Source of the DNA: Verrucomicrobiota bacterium
GTDB lineage: Bacteria; Verrucomicrobiota; Verrucomicrobiia; Chthoniobacterales; SZAS-18
DNA length: 64,000 nucleotides
Assembly (NCBI GenBank): GCA_025353105.1
Contig: JANXRG010000035.1
Span: forward strand, 1 to 64,000
Reading direction: 5' to 3'
The position numbers were made by a program, and so were the translations under genes. The first letter of the stretch is position 1. Every line of letters starts with the position of its first letter. Shown here one piece after another: positions 15,618 through 24,600 of the stretch. Under the pieces are notes generated by a model. The model had not been told where the DNA came from. It saw only the letters and a list, made by a program, of their open reading frames with translations, and searched no databases.

Positions 15618-17300
15618 CTACTTCGCGGGGGTCGGCGTGCCCGTGGTTGGCGCGGGATCGATTTCGCGTTGCAAGGCACGCAAACTTTCCGCGGCGGGCG
15701 ACGCCGCGTGCTTGGTGACGGTGGCCGCGAGGAGCGCGATCGCCTGGGGTCCGCGCCCGCTCTTTGCCAACGCTCGCGCCTCATGGAGCGTCACGCGCAA
15801 TGCATCCTCGGGGTTCGGGTAAAGCTCGCGGGCGGTGGCAAAGGTGCGTGCCGCCGCGTGGGCGTCGCCGTTCGCGAATTGGAAGAGACCGAGCCCCTCG
15901 TAGATCCGGCCACTCCGATACTTTCGACCGTACTTGATCAATTCCGCCTCGGTCACGTTGGGCGGCTTGCTGCGCCGCTGGTGCATGATGGTGGCGAACG
16001 CGCGCATTTCCCCCGCGCCCGGGAGTACCGACTTGAAATCCACCTCGGGATCGATCATTCCGAGATCCGCCGTCATGGCGAGTTCCTGCGCGACCTTGAA
16101 GGGCCGGTAAAGCGGATCCCCCACGACCGTCGCCATCCACGAGAGACCCGGCAGCGCCATGTAAGCGGACTCCCCGAGCGTGAAACCCGCCTGCAACCGG
16201 TCGAGAAAAATGTCGAGGTGGACGGTGAGATGCAGGTAGGGCTCGTACACGTTGCCGCAGGTGGCGGCTGCGCCCTTCGCGAGCAGCGGACCCGCCCAAC
16301 CTTGATCCGGGTCGCGGATACTGGACGCGCTGAACGAGTGGATGTGGACCGCCACCGCGCCCGGCTCAAAACGAAAATCCGGCCGCGTGAACGGTCCGGC
16401 TACGCCCGCACCGTACCAGCCGAAATAAAGCGCGACTTCGCGCATCGGAAAGCCGGTCTCAAACAACTCGGGGCGCCGATCGATCACGACCGGCAGATCG
16501 CATTCCTTCGCGGCCTTTTCCAACCACGCCTCCCCTTCGTAGAGCGCCCCCGAATCGGGGCCAAGCCCGCGCGCATCAATGTAGCAGCGGCCCCACAAGC
16601 CGGTCTGCTCCGCGGCGAGCGAGTCCTCGATCATCCGCCGGACGATTGCGTCGCTCGGCCCATCGAGGCGCCCGACCAGCATCATCGCGGGAAAACTCGT
16701 TTCCAGAATCCGGCTGTAGCCGCGAAAATACGGGTTCGGCACGAAGCCCGAAATCGTGCGCGTGAAGACGCCGAGCGCCGCCAACTCCGAATCGACGGCC
16801 GCGCCGTTCGCGGCCTGGATCGCCGCAGGCTGCCTGGGCGCTTCATCTCCCGGGTAGGGCGTTGTCAGCTGCTGGATTTTGAGCGGAATGCCGCGCATCA
16901 ACACCAGATAGCGAATGCGGTTTAACGTGACCGTGCTCGTGGGATTTCTCCCGGGCTGGTCCTTTGAGCGGTCCCACCATTTGTGGTCGTCGAACGCGCG
17001 CCGGAGCGGCTCCGCGATTTCTCGATCGTACTGCTCGCGGCTGATTTCCTCGGTCAGCGGACACTTCAGCGCGACCATCCGCCCGGGCGGGATGCCACGT
17101 TTTTCCGCGTAGAATTTCGCGAGGGGCTCGGCGAGCGGATCGTTCGCGTTGTAGACGACGACCGCGAAATTCGCGGGGTTGCCGGGGTCCGGCAGACCCG
17201 GGGCTGCGCGTCCACCGGGGATGCTCTGCGCGACCGCGCGATCCCCCGCCGGCAGACCGAACGCAAAGAGCAGCAGCGCGAGATAACGACGGTTCATCAT
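15618..17300 (-). CDS. TIGR03790 family exported protein
   Basis: 560 residues with a signal peptide (MMNRRYLALLLFAFGLPAG..AVAQ). The start of the mature part, FAVVVYNANDPLAEPLAKFYAEKRGIPPGRMVAL, then REQYDREIAEPLRRAF and IRYLVLMRGIPLKI, is characteristic of TIGR03790, a family of unknown function. Further blocks include GDPLYRPF and a C-terminal tetratricopeptide-like helical part (about 430-545). The neighbouring downstream gene (DUF2851) and upstream MBL gene (11 bases away) are on the same strand, so MBL and this gene may be one operon. Confidence 0.85.
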   Translation of the reverse strand: MMNRRYLALLLFAFGLPAGDRAVAQSIPGGRAAPGLPDPGNPANFAVVVYNANDPLAEPLAKFYAEKRGIPPGRMVALKCPLTEEISREQYDREIAEPLRRAFDDHKWWDRSKDQPGRNPTSTVTLNRIRYLVLMRGIPLKIQQLTTPYPGDEAPRQPAAIQAANGAAVDSELAALGVFTRTISGFVPNPYFRGYSRILETSFPAMMLVGRLDGPSDAIVRRMIEDSLAAEQTGLWGRCYIDARGLGPDSGALYEGEAWLEKAAKECDLPVVIDRRPELFETGFPMREVALYFGWYGAGVAGPFTRPDFRFEPGAVAVHIHSFSASSIRDPDQGWAGPLLAKGAAATCGNVYEPYLHLTVHLDIFLDRLQAGFTLGESAYMALPGLSWMATVVGDPLYRPFKVAQELAMTADLGMIDPEVDFKSVLPGAGEMRAFATIMHQRRSKPPNVTEAELIKYGRKYRSGRIYEGLGLFQFANGDAHAAARTFATARELYPNPEDALRVTLHEARALAKSGRGPQAIALLAATVTKHAASPAAESLRALQREIDPAPTTGTPTPAK

Positions 17301-17311
17301 CCCGCGAAAGG

Positions 17312-18097
17312 CTAGAGGGAAAGCTTCAGGCCGTCGTACGCGATGCGCACCCCGCGCGGCAAACTGGCCTCGGTCTCGGCGTGCCCGAGATCGTGCGAAA
17401 GGTGCGTCAGCAGCGTGTCGCGCGGGGCGAGATCAGCCGAGATATCGAGTGCCTCCGCGACGTTCAAATGCGTCGGATGCGGCGCGTGGCGCAGCGCGTC
17501 GATCACGAGCGTGTCCACGCCGCGAATCAACTCGCGCACCGCTCCTGGCACGCCGTTGCAATCGCTGAGGTAGGCGAAAAGCGGCCGGTCGTCGCGCGAG
17601 AGCAGGTAGCCGGTTACCGTCATCTTCCCGTGCGGCACCGGCAAAGGCGTGAGCGTGGTTCCACCGAGCTGGAAGGGAGATTCCACGACGTGCGGTTCCG
17701 GGATGAGGTAGCCCGCAAAGCGGTGCATGCCGTCAAACGCGAAGCGAAACACGCGCTCAAAGTCCCGCATCGTTTCCGGCGGCGCGTAGATCGGCACGGT
17801 GCCGCTGGGGTGCAGGAAGCAGAAGGGCCGCAGGTCATCGAAGCCCATGATGTGATCGGTGTGCGAGTGCGTGTACACCACCGCGTCCACCTCGGAAATA
17901 TCCTCGCGCAGGCATTGCGTGCGGAAGTCCGGCCCGGTGTCGATGACGAACGCGCATTCCAGCGTCCGGACGTACACCGACGCGCGGCTGCGGCGGTCGC
18001 GTGGGTCGGACGACGTGCAGACCGAGCAACGGCAGCCGATGACGGGAATGCCGAGGGAGGTGCCCGTGCCGAGGAACGTGAGGTCGAGACCGGGCAT
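17312..18097 (-). CDS. MBL-fold metallo-hydrolase (PhnP-like)
   Basis: 261 residues. It opens DLTFLGTGTSLGIPVIGCRCSVC, typical of the PhnP/RNase Z-like branch in which the paired Cys binds a structural metal. The metal site is H-S-H-T-D-H (VVYTHSHTDHIMGF), with later H residues in THLNVAEAL and LTHLSHDLGH. Family members are cytoplasmic phosphodiesterases or related hydrolases; the substrate is unknown. It is divergent from recN, with about 90 bases between the starts that must hold both promoters. Confidence 0.88.
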   Translation of the reverse strand: MPGLDLTFLGTGTSLGIPVIGCRCSVCTSSDPRDRRSRASVYVRTLECAFVIDTGPDFRTQCLREDISEVDAVVYTHSHTDHIMGFDDLRPFCFLHPSGTVPIYAPPETMRDFERVFRFAFDGMHRFAGYLIPEPHVVESPFQLGGTTLTPLPVPHGKMTVTGYLLSRDDRPLFAYLSDCNGVPGAVRELIRGVDTLVIDALRHAPHPTHLNVAEALDISADLAPRDTLLTHLSHDLGHAETEASLPRGVRIAYDGLKLSL

Positions 18098-18187
18098 TGC
18101 GACGGGAGGAAAAGCAGGCGATCGATGGGTCGCCGGTTCCCGTTGCGCAGGATTGCGGACGATGGATCGAGTTTACATAGTAGACCC

Positions 18188-19903
18188 ATGCTCGCAACGC
18201 TCGCGTCCCTGCGCATCAAGAATCTCGCGCTGGTGGACGACCTCACGTGGGAGCTGCAGGGGGGCTTTGTCGCGGTGACCGGCGAGACCGGCGCCGGCAA
18301 ATCTGTGATTCTCGGCGCGTTGAAGCTGCTGCTGGGCGAGCGCGCGGACAAGACGCTCATCCGCACCGGGGCCGATGCGTGCACGGTCGAAGCGGTTTTT
18401 CGCGTCGACAATCCCAAGGGTCTCGACGCACAGCTGGTCGACCTTGGTCTGGAGCCGTGCGAAGACGGTGGCCTGCTGCTGAAGCGTAGTTTCGCGCAGG
18501 GCGGCGCAAACCGGCAGTTCGTCAATGGCTCGGCCACGACGCTCACCGTGCTCAAGCAAATCGGCTCAGAGCTCGTCGATCTGCACGGGCCGCACGATCA
18601 TCAGTCGCTGCTTTCCGCCGACAAGCAGCTCGATTTGCTGGATGCATTTGCGCACGCGGGGGCCACCCGCGCGGCGTACGAGACGGTGTTCCGACGACTG
18701 CACGCGCTACGGGCCGACGCCGATGAACTCGGCTCGACGGAGAATTCCGTGGAGCGCGAACTGGAATTGCTGCGTCACCAGGTGCGCGAGATTCGCGACG
18801 CGGATCCCAAGCCCGACGAAGACGTGGAGATTTCCGGACGCTATCGGCTCGCTGCGAACAGCAAGCGGTTGATCGAACTTTCCACGGGGGCCGCCGCGGA
18901 ATTGAACGAGAGCGAGCCGTCCGTTCTCTCGCGCCTGGCGGAGACGGGTCGCATGCTCCGCGAAGTGGCGCGGCTCGACGCCGCGGGTGCCGCCGGGTTT
19001 CTTGCGGCCCACCAATCGGCGGTCGTCGAGCTGGAGGAACTGGCGCGCTCGCTCGCCCGTTATGCCGAGGGGATGGATCTGGATCCAAAGCAGCTCGCAG
19101 CCCTGGAGGATCGGGTGACCCTGCTCGAATCGCTGAAGCGTAAATACGGTGGCGAGCTGACGGCGGTGGTCGCGCACGCGGACGACGCGGAGAAGAGGCT
19201 GAACCGGATCGAGAATCGCGGCGACGAACTCGCGCGGCTCAGGAAATTGGTCGCGGAGGCGGACACGGAGTTGCGAAAAACCGGTGGCCAGCTCACTGCC
19301 CTGCGCGCGAAGGCCGCGCCGGAGTTGTCCACCGACGTCCGGGCGCAGCTGCGGGAACTGGGTTTCAAGAAATCAGAATTTGAAATCCGGCTGGCGAAGC
19401 TTGCCCAGCCCGGCGCGAAGGGCCTGGAGTCGGCGGAGTTTGTCTTTGCCCCGCGTTCGAGCGGGCTGGAGGCGGTGGAATTTTTGTTCGCGCCGAATCC
19501 CGGCGAGCCGGCCAAGCCGTTGCGCTCGATTGCGTCGAGCGGCGAGATCTCGCGCGTGATGCTTGCGGTGAAGAGCGTACTGGCGAAGCACGACGCCGTG
19601 CCGCTGCTGGTCTTCGATGAGATCGACGCCAACGTCGGTGGGGAAATCGCGGTGAAGGTTGGGGCGCGCATGCGCGAGCTGGGGCGCAGTCACCAGGTGC
19701 TTTGCATCACGCATCTGCCGCAGGTGGCGGCGCAGGCCGCGTCGCATTTCGTGGTGGAGAAACAATTCGAGGGCGAGCGCACGCATTCGCGGCTGTTCGA
19801 GGTCAGCGGCCCGGCGCGCGTGAAGGAAATTGCGCGCATGCTTGGCGGCGCGAATGAATCCTCCCTCGCGCTGGCGAAGACCCTGCTGGAGGGGAAAGCC
19901 TGA
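18188..19903 (+). CDS. recN: DNA repair protein RecN
   Basis: 571 residues from ATG 18188, which gives the normal family N-terminus MLATLASLRIKNLALVD. It is an SMC-like ATPase of recombinational double-strand break repair: Walker A GETGAGKS (about 33-40), a coiled-coil middle, and near the C-terminus the ABC signature region SSGEISRVMLAVKSVLA and Walker B LLVFDEIDANVGGEIA. The length matches the usual 550-570. The frame is open upstream to 17381, but that would overlap the divergent MBL gene and lacks family similarity. Confidence 0.96.
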   Translation: MLATLASLRIKNLALVDDLTWELQGGFVAVTGETGAGKSVILGALKLLLGERADKTLIRTGADACTVEAVFRVDNPKGLDAQLVDLGLEPCEDGGLLLKRSFAQGGANRQFVNGSATTLTVLKQIGSELVDLHGPHDHQSLLSADKQLDLLDAFAHAGATRAAYETVFRRLHALRADADELGSTENSVERELELLRHQVREIRDADPKPDEDVEISGRYRLAANSKRLIELSTGAAAELNESEPSVLSRLAETGRMLREVARLDAAGAAGFLAAHQSAVVELEELARSLARYAEGMDLDPKQLAALEDRVTLLESLKRKYGGELTAVVAHADDAEKRLNRIENRGDELARLRKLVAEADTELRKTGGQLTALRAKAAPELSTDVRAQLRELGFKKSEFEIRLAKLAQPGAKGLESAEFVFAPRSSGLEAVEFLFAPNPGEPAKPLRSIASSGEISRVMLAVKSVLAKHDAVPLLVFDEIDANVGGEIAVKVGARMRELGRSHQVLCITHLPQVAAQAASHFVVEKQFEGERTHSRLFEVSGPARVKEIARMLGGANESSLALAKTLLEGKA

Positions 19904-19946
19904 GCGGGACGGCCTGGGCGGGAATGTCTTGCGCGTTCGATCCAAC

Positions 19947-20687
19947 ATGAACCCTTTCAACCACCGGCTCCGCCAGGCCGCCCTCCTCGGAGGCTACGTC
20001 CTGACTTTTGTGCTCTGTGTGGGAGGCAGCGTGCCCGCCCTCGCGTTGCTGGCTTGGCCTTGGAGCCGGACGCGGGAACGCTGCGGCCGGTGGATCGTCT
20101 TCGCCGTGTCGCGCATCCAAACCCGATATTTGAGTGGTTGCGGCGTGGTGCGGGCCGACCTCCGGCCGCTGGCGCCGCTGCGCTCGGCGCGGGGCGTCAT
20201 CATCGTCGCGAATCATCCGACCCTGCTCGACGCCATCCTGCTTTTCTCCGAGCTGCCGCAAACGTTTTGCCTCGTGAAGGGCGAGGTGTGGCGCAATCCG
20301 CTGCTGGCGCTGCTGGCCCGGGCGGCGGGTTTCGTGAGCAACGAACAGCCGGCCGGAATCGTGGAGGAGTGCCTGACGCGGCTCCGGCGGGGTGAGACCC
20401 TGATCATTTTTCCGGAGGGAACGCGCACGGTTGAGGATCCGATCAATTCCCTTCAGCCGGGTTTTGCGCTGCTGGCCCGGCGGACCGGCGCCCCCGTACA
20501 GACGGTGCTGATCCGATCGCGGCGCGAATTTCTCGGCAAGCGAGTGCCGTTCTTCAATCTCGATCTCTCCTTTCCCGTTGGCTACGAATTCGAAATGGGT
20601 GAACGATTCGAACCAGGCTCATTTCGCAAAGCCCGGGAAATGAGCGCGGTGGTCGACACCTATTTCCGCACCGCCCTCACGCGCTGA
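19947..20687 (+). CDS. Lysophospholipid/1-acylglycerol-3-phosphate acyltransferase-like (LPLAT)
   Basis: 246 residues from ATG 19947. The N-terminal hydrophobic segment (about 12-37) anchors it in the inner membrane. The PlsC motifs are H90-P-T-L-L-D95 in VIIVANHPTLLD and a FPEGTRT block near residue 150. It transfers an acyl group to a lipid or sugar acceptor. As the first gene of the lipid cluster, with the GT2 start abutting its stop, it more likely modifies the cluster product than bulk phospholipid. That is inference from context. Confidence 0.88.
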   Translation: MNPFNHRLRQAALLGGYVLTFVLCVGGSVPALALLAWPWSRTRERCGRWIVFAVSRIQTRYLSGCGVVRADLRPLAPLRSARGVIIVANHPTLLDAILLFSELPQTFCLVKGEVWRNPLLALLARAAGFVSNEQPAGIVEECLTRLRRGETLIIFPEGTRTVEDPINSLQPGFALLARRTGAPVQTVLIRSRREFLGKRVPFFNLDLSFPVGYEFEMGERFEPGSFRKAREMSAVVDTYFRTALTR

Positions 20688-21473
20688 ATGCCATCCGTTC
20701 CGCCTCCTCCGGTCCCGGTCCCTTTTGGCGTCGTGGTGCTGCCTTCGTTTAACAGCGGAGCCAAACTTCTTGAGACGGTGAAGGCGGCCGCGAGCGTGTG
20801 GCAACCCGTCTGGGTGGTGATCGATGGCAGCACCGACGGTAGCGCGCGGGCGGTGGAGGAACTCGCGCAGGTGGATACGGGCATCGAGGTGATGCACCGC
20901 GAAACCAACGGCGGCAAGGGCGCGGCGGTGCTGGATGCGCTCCGGCGCGCCCGCGAGGCCGGCATTGCCCGCGCGCTGGTGATGGACGCGGATGGCCAGC
21001 ATCCGGCGGATGCGATCGACAATTTTTTTCGGCTCGCGCGCGAGAATCCGGATGCGCTGATCCTGGGCCGACCCGTTTTCGGGGCCGATGCGCCGGCCCT
21101 GCGGGTGCACGGCCGACGTGCCGGAAATTTCTTCACGCGCGTCAACACGGGCTGGGCCGACATCGCGGATTCGCTCTTTGGTTTTCGGGTTTATCCGGTC
21201 GCCGAGACGGTCGCAATCATGGAGAACCTCCGCACCGCGCGGCGTTTTGATTTCGACACCGAAATCGTCGTTCGATTGTGTTGGGCGGGATTTCGACCGA
21301 TCAATGTGCCGGTGCCGGTGCGATATTTCAGTTCGTCGGATGGCGGCTCGACCTATTTTCACTACGTTCGCGACAACGCGCTTTTGATTCGAACGCATGC
21401 GCGCCTATTTTTCGGCATGATCGCACGTTTACCGCGAATCCTCTCACGCCGGCGAAAGGCGGCGACGACGTGA
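20688..21473 (+). CDS. Glycosyltransferase family 2
   Basis: 261 residues. GT-A motifs: VVLPSFNSGAKLLETV, VVIDGSTDGSARAVEEL, NGGKGAAVLDAL and the metal-binding ALVMDADGQHP (D-A-D). The conserved IADSLFGFRVYP and DFDTEIVVRL blocks match dolichyl-phosphate-mannose-synthase-like or cluster-associated GT2 enzymes. There is no membrane segment apart from a hydrophobic, basic C-terminal tail. The start codon directly follows the LPLAT stop and its own stop overlaps the next start (GTGA). It probably glycosylates the lipid product. Confidence 0.9.
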   Translation: MPSVPPPPVPVPFGVVVLPSFNSGAKLLETVKAAASVWQPVWVVIDGSTDGSARAVEELAQVDTGIEVMHRETNGGKGAAVLDALRRAREAGIARALVMDADGQHPADAIDNFFRLARENPDALILGRPVFGADAPALRVHGRRAGNFFTRVNTGWADIADSLFGFRVYPVAETVAIMENLRTARRFDFDTEIVVRLCWAGFRPINVPVPVRYFSSSDGGSTYFHYVRDNALLIRTHARLFFGMIARLPRILSRRRKAATT

Positions 21474-22318
21474 ACCGCGACCAGCCCCTCGCACCGCGCG
21501 GTTACCTGCCGTGGTGGGTGCTTCCCGGCATGGCGGCGTCGGCTCCGGTGGCCGCACTTGCCGGCGCGCCGGCGGTGGCGCAGGCCCTTTTTCATCCGGC
21601 ATGCGCGGCATTCGTCATTTCCGCCACGCTGGCGAACTGCGCGTGGTTCGGCCCGGTGGTGACAAATTTTGCGACGCCGCGTCGCGAAGTCTGGCTGACG
21701 ATTGACGACGGACCGGACCCGGAGGACACGCCGCGCTTGCTCGAACTCCTCGACGCGGCGGGAGCGCGTGCGACGTTTTTCGTCATCGGCGAAAAGGCGC
21801 GCCGCCACCCCGCGTTGCTCGACGAAATCGTGCGCCGCGGGCATGGACTCGGCAATCACACGCAAACGCATCCGGTGGCGAGATTCTGGGCGAGCGGACC
21901 GTGGGCGGCGCGACGCGAAATTGAACGCGCTCAGGTGGACATCCGGCACTCGACCGAGCTCGTTCGCGCGCCGGCCGGCATGGCCAACGTCTTCGTCCAC
22001 CGGGCCGCGCGCCAGCTTGGCCTGGTGGTCGTGGGATGGTCGATCCGGAGCTTCGACACGCGCGCGACGTCCGGCGCGGAGGTCGCGGGCCGCCTGGCCG
22101 CGCGGCTCGCGCCCGGGCGCATCGTCATGTTGCACGAGGGTCACCGCGACAAGCACGGTCGCTCGCATCACGCCGCGGTCATTTCTGCCGTGCTTGAGCA
22201 AATGCGCGAGGGCGGCTGGAGCGCGGTGATCCCGCCGCGGTCCTCCTGGCTTTCGCACGGACGTCCGCTCGCCCCAACCGTCAACGCCTCCGGACAAAGG
22301 CAAAGCGGTGGCTGTTGA
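21470..22318 (+). CDS. Polysaccharide deacetylase family protein
   Basis: 282 residues from GTG 21470, in the GTGA overlap with the GT2 stop. Two N-terminal hydrophobic segments (about 14-60) anchor it in the membrane, followed by a NodB domain. Motifs: WLTIDDGPDPEDTPRLL (catalytic and metal Asp pair), GHGLGNHTQTHP (metal His pair), LVRAPAGMANVFV and IVMLHEGH. The canonical R-P-P is replaced by R-A-P. It removes acetyl groups from sugars or lipids. The last 38 bases overlap, tail to tail, the methyltransferase gene. Confidence 0.88.
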   Translation: MNRDQPLAPRGYLPWWVLPGMAASAPVAALAGAPAVAQALFHPACAAFVISATLANCAWFGPVVTNFATPRREVWLTIDDGPDPEDTPRLLELLDAAGARATFFVIGEKARRHPALLDEIVRRGHGLGNHTQTHPVARFWASGPWAARREIERAQVDIRHSTELVRAPAGMANVFVHRAARQLGLVVVGWSIRSFDTRATSGAEVAGRLAARLAPGRIVMLHEGHRDKHGRSHHAAVISAVLEQMREGGWSAVIPPRSSWLSHGRPLAPTVNASGQRQSGGC

Positions 22319-22985
22319 AGGGCGTGTGGCCCCACAACGGACGCGTGTCGGGTTCGAACGCGTCCGGCGGGAAATGGCGCGTGATTTCCGCCGCGTCTGG
22401 AAGTCGGAACTTGCGCGTGGGAATCCAGCCGGAATGGCGGACGAACCATTCCTCCATCCGCGTGAAACGATGGCGCCAGCCCCGGTCGCGCAATCCATTC
22501 CGGATGTAGATGATCGCACCCGGCGGCGCCGCCGCCGCGGCCCGTTCGAGGACTCGATCACGATCTGCGAGCGGAAGGTAATGCAGCACATCCAGCAGGA
22601 AGACGCTTCCAGAAAAGGTGGCGATGGCGTCACGCGCGTCGGTCGTTTCAAAACTCACCCCGCGAAGCCCTCCCCGTCCCGCCGCGGCGCGGGCGGCGGT
22701 GATTTTTTTGGGGTCGGGATCAATGCCCCGCACCGGGAGGTCGACATCATGGGCGCGCAGCCAAAGGGCGAGCAAGCCGAGGCCGCAGCCCGCATCCAGC
22801 AGACCGCCTTCCGCGAGCCCGGCACGGCGCGCCCATTCCACCGCGTCGTCGAACACGGGATCGTGCCTTAATTTTCCCCGCGCATATCCCTGATGCCAGC
22901 GCGAGTCGAAGCACGCGGCGATCCGTTCGATGCGGGCGGACCGCTCCGAGGGCGCGGTTGTGATTGGCATTGTCCGCCATTGCAT
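22281..22985 (-). CDS. Class I SAM-dependent methyltransferase
   Basis: 234 residues; ATG 22970 (MPITTAPSE) is an equally good start. The SAM-binding motif I is GGLLDAGCGLGLLALWL, motif II is VRGIDPDPKKI and the post-II block is VFLLDVLHYLPLADR. The substrate is unknown, but its position inside the lipid cluster suggests methylation of the product head group or chain. It is the only gene on the minus strand within the cluster before the AMP ligase. Its 3' end overlaps the deacetylase, and its 5' end is only about 14-30 bases from the next plus-strand gene. Confidence 0.85.
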   Translation of the reverse strand: MQWRTMPITTAPSERSARIERIAACFDSRWHQGYARGKLRHDPVFDDAVEWARRAGLAEGGLLDAGCGLGLLALWLRAHDVDLPVRGIDPDPKKITAARAAAGRGGLRGVSFETTDARDAIATFSGSVFLLDVLHYLPLADRDRVLERAAAAAPPGAIIYIRNGLRDRGWRHRFTRMEEWFVRHSGWIPTRKFRLPDAAEITRHFPPDAFEPDTRPLWGHTPFNSHRFAFVRRR

Positions 22986-22999
22986 CCGATAGTGCCGCG

Positions 23000-23368
23000 A
23001 TGTCCAGCCCTGTGACTGCGTCGGCCAAGTGGCGCAACCTTATCGTCACCTTTGTCATTTGGACCCTCGTGATGTTCGGGGTTGGAATGATCCTCGACCG
23101 CACGGCGCGCACCGGTTTTAACGGTAGCGATCCGGCGGGCTTTGGACTTGGGATGGTCCACGGAGCGCTCATGCCGCTGGCACTCCCCCGCCTCGCCACC
23201 GGCGGCGACGTCGCGATCTATGCGCTGCACAACACGGGTCGAACGTACCATCTCGGCTATACGCTTGGCGTGAACCTCTGCGGCGCCGTGTTCTTTGGCT
23301 TCTCGTTCTGGTGGTACAGCCGGGCCTGGCGGCAGGGGAAGGAGATGATTAGCCGTTCCTCCGCATGA
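23000..23368 (+). CDS. Small inner-membrane protein of the lipid cluster
   Basis: 122 residues from ATG 23000. Hydrophobic segments are visible at WRNLIVTFVIWTLVMFGVGM, in the GFGLGMVHGALMPLALP region and in LGVNLCGAVFFGFSFWWYSR, giving two or three membrane spans. No family was recognised. Its stop overlaps the ketosynthase start (ATGA), so it belongs to that operon. A role as a membrane partner of the exporter or synthase complex is possible but unsupported. Confidence 0.7.
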   Translation: MSSPVTASAKWRNLIVTFVIWTLVMFGVGMILDRTARTGFNGSDPAGFGLGMVHGALMPLALPRLATGGDVAIYALHNTGRTYHLGYTLGVNLCGAVFFGFSFWWYSRAWRQGKEMISRSSA

Positions 23369-24600
23369 CGCCGGCCCATTCCGTCGATGCGAACGCGGTG
23401 GTTATCACGGGACTGGGTGCCGTCTGCGCGCTGGGAGGAAGCGTGGAAGAGATTTGGAAGGGTTTGATTGCCGGGCAAAACGGCGCCGGGCCCGTGACCG
23501 TATTTGGCGTATCCGCGTGCCGTTGCCAGCAGGCGGCCGAGGTGAAGCCCGAGTGGCTGGCGGCGAAACCTGGCTCCGCGCAACGGCTCTCGCGAGCGTC
23601 GCGGTTGATGCTTCCGGCGGCACGCGAGGCCCTCTCCCAGGCCGGCGTGTTGGGAACGCCCGCGTTGGATGGGATCGCGCTGAGCGTCTCGACCACGGCG
23701 GGCGCGATGGAATGGGGCGAGGAATTTCTGCGCGGGCTGGTCGCGTGTCGTCCGGGCGGACTGCTTGGGCCGATCGCGAGGCAACAGCCCCAGCAACAAC
23801 TACTCGATCTACAGGATGACCTTGGTTTCCGCGCGGGAATCACCACCATCATCGGCAACGCCTGTGCGAGCGGGGCCAACGCGGTGGGCCACGCCGCCGA
23901 CTTGTTGCTCACGGGCCAGGCGGAGATCGTTCTCTCCGGCGGCTACGAGGCGCTTTCCGAACTACTCTTCCTCGGCTTCGATTGCCTGCAGGCCACGAGT
24001 GTCACGACCTGCCGCCCTTTCGATCGCACACGCGATGGCTTGATGCTGGGCGAGGGGGCCGCTTTTCTGGTCCTGGAGACGGCGGCGCATGCGGCCCGGC
24101 GGGGCGCGCCGGTGCTGGCGCGATTCGCCGGCTACGGTCACGCCACCGATTTGAATCATCTCACCCAGCCATCCCCGGACGGACACGTGCTCGCGTCCGC
24201 GCTGCGCATGGCGGCGCGGCGGGCGGGGGTCGATCCCGCGGCGATTGGCTATGTCAATGCGCACGGGACCGCGACTCCGTTGAACGACACGGCCGAGGTC
24301 GCGGCGTATGCGGCGTTTTTTGGTTCGGGGTCGCTCGATCGCGTGCGCGTGAGCTCAACGAAGGCGGCCATCGGTCACACGCTCGGCGCCGCCGGGGCGC
24401 TCGAGGCAGTGTTTACCGTGCAGGCGCTTCGCCGCGGGCGCCTCCCGCCGCAGATTGCCACGCGGGACCCGATGCCCGAAATCGCGTCGTCGCTCGTGAC
24501 CGTCGCAGATTGTGCCGCACCCGATCTGCGCTACGCCGCGAGCGTCAATCTCGGTTTCGGCGGATCGAACGCCGCGTTGATCTTTGCCTCCTGCCTGTGA
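23365..24600 (+). CDS. Beta-ketoacyl-ACP synthase (FabF-like, active)
   Basis: 411 residues. A complete thiolase-fold condensing enzyme with the Cys-His-His triad: C167 in IIGNACASGANA, H300 in YVNAHGTATPLND and H338 in STKAAIGHTLGAAG. It should extend an ACP-bound chain with malonyl-ACP. Both ends overlap neighbours (ATGA before, GTGA after), tying it to the membrane protein and the degenerate partner. Similar ketosynthase pairs occur in aryl-polyene and flexirubin-type pigment clusters. Confidence 0.93.
   Translation: MTPAHSVDANAVVITGLGAVCALGGSVEEIWKGLIAGQNGAGPVTVFGVSACRCQQAAEVKPEWLAAKPGSAQRLSRASRLMLPAAREALSQAGVLGTPALDGIALSVSTTAGAMEWGEEFLRGLVACRPGGLLGPIARQQPQQQLLDLQDDLGFRAGITTIIGNACASGANAVGHAADLLLTGQAEIVLSGGYEALSELLFLGFDCLQATSVTTCRPFDRTRDGLMLGEGAAFLVLETAAHAARRGAPVLARFAGYGHATDLNHLTQPSPDGHVLASALRMAARRAGVDPAAIGYVNAHGTATPLNDTAEVAAYAAFFGSGSLDRVRVSSTKAAIGHTLGAAGALEAVFTVQALRRGRLPPQIATRDPMPEIASSLVTVADCAAPDLRYAASVNLGFGGSNAALIFASCL

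Noticed and set aside
17381-18187. N-terminal extension of RecN by 269 codons
   Set aside because: It overlaps the divergent MBL gene and lacks similarity; RecN normally begins at MLATLASLRIKNLAL.
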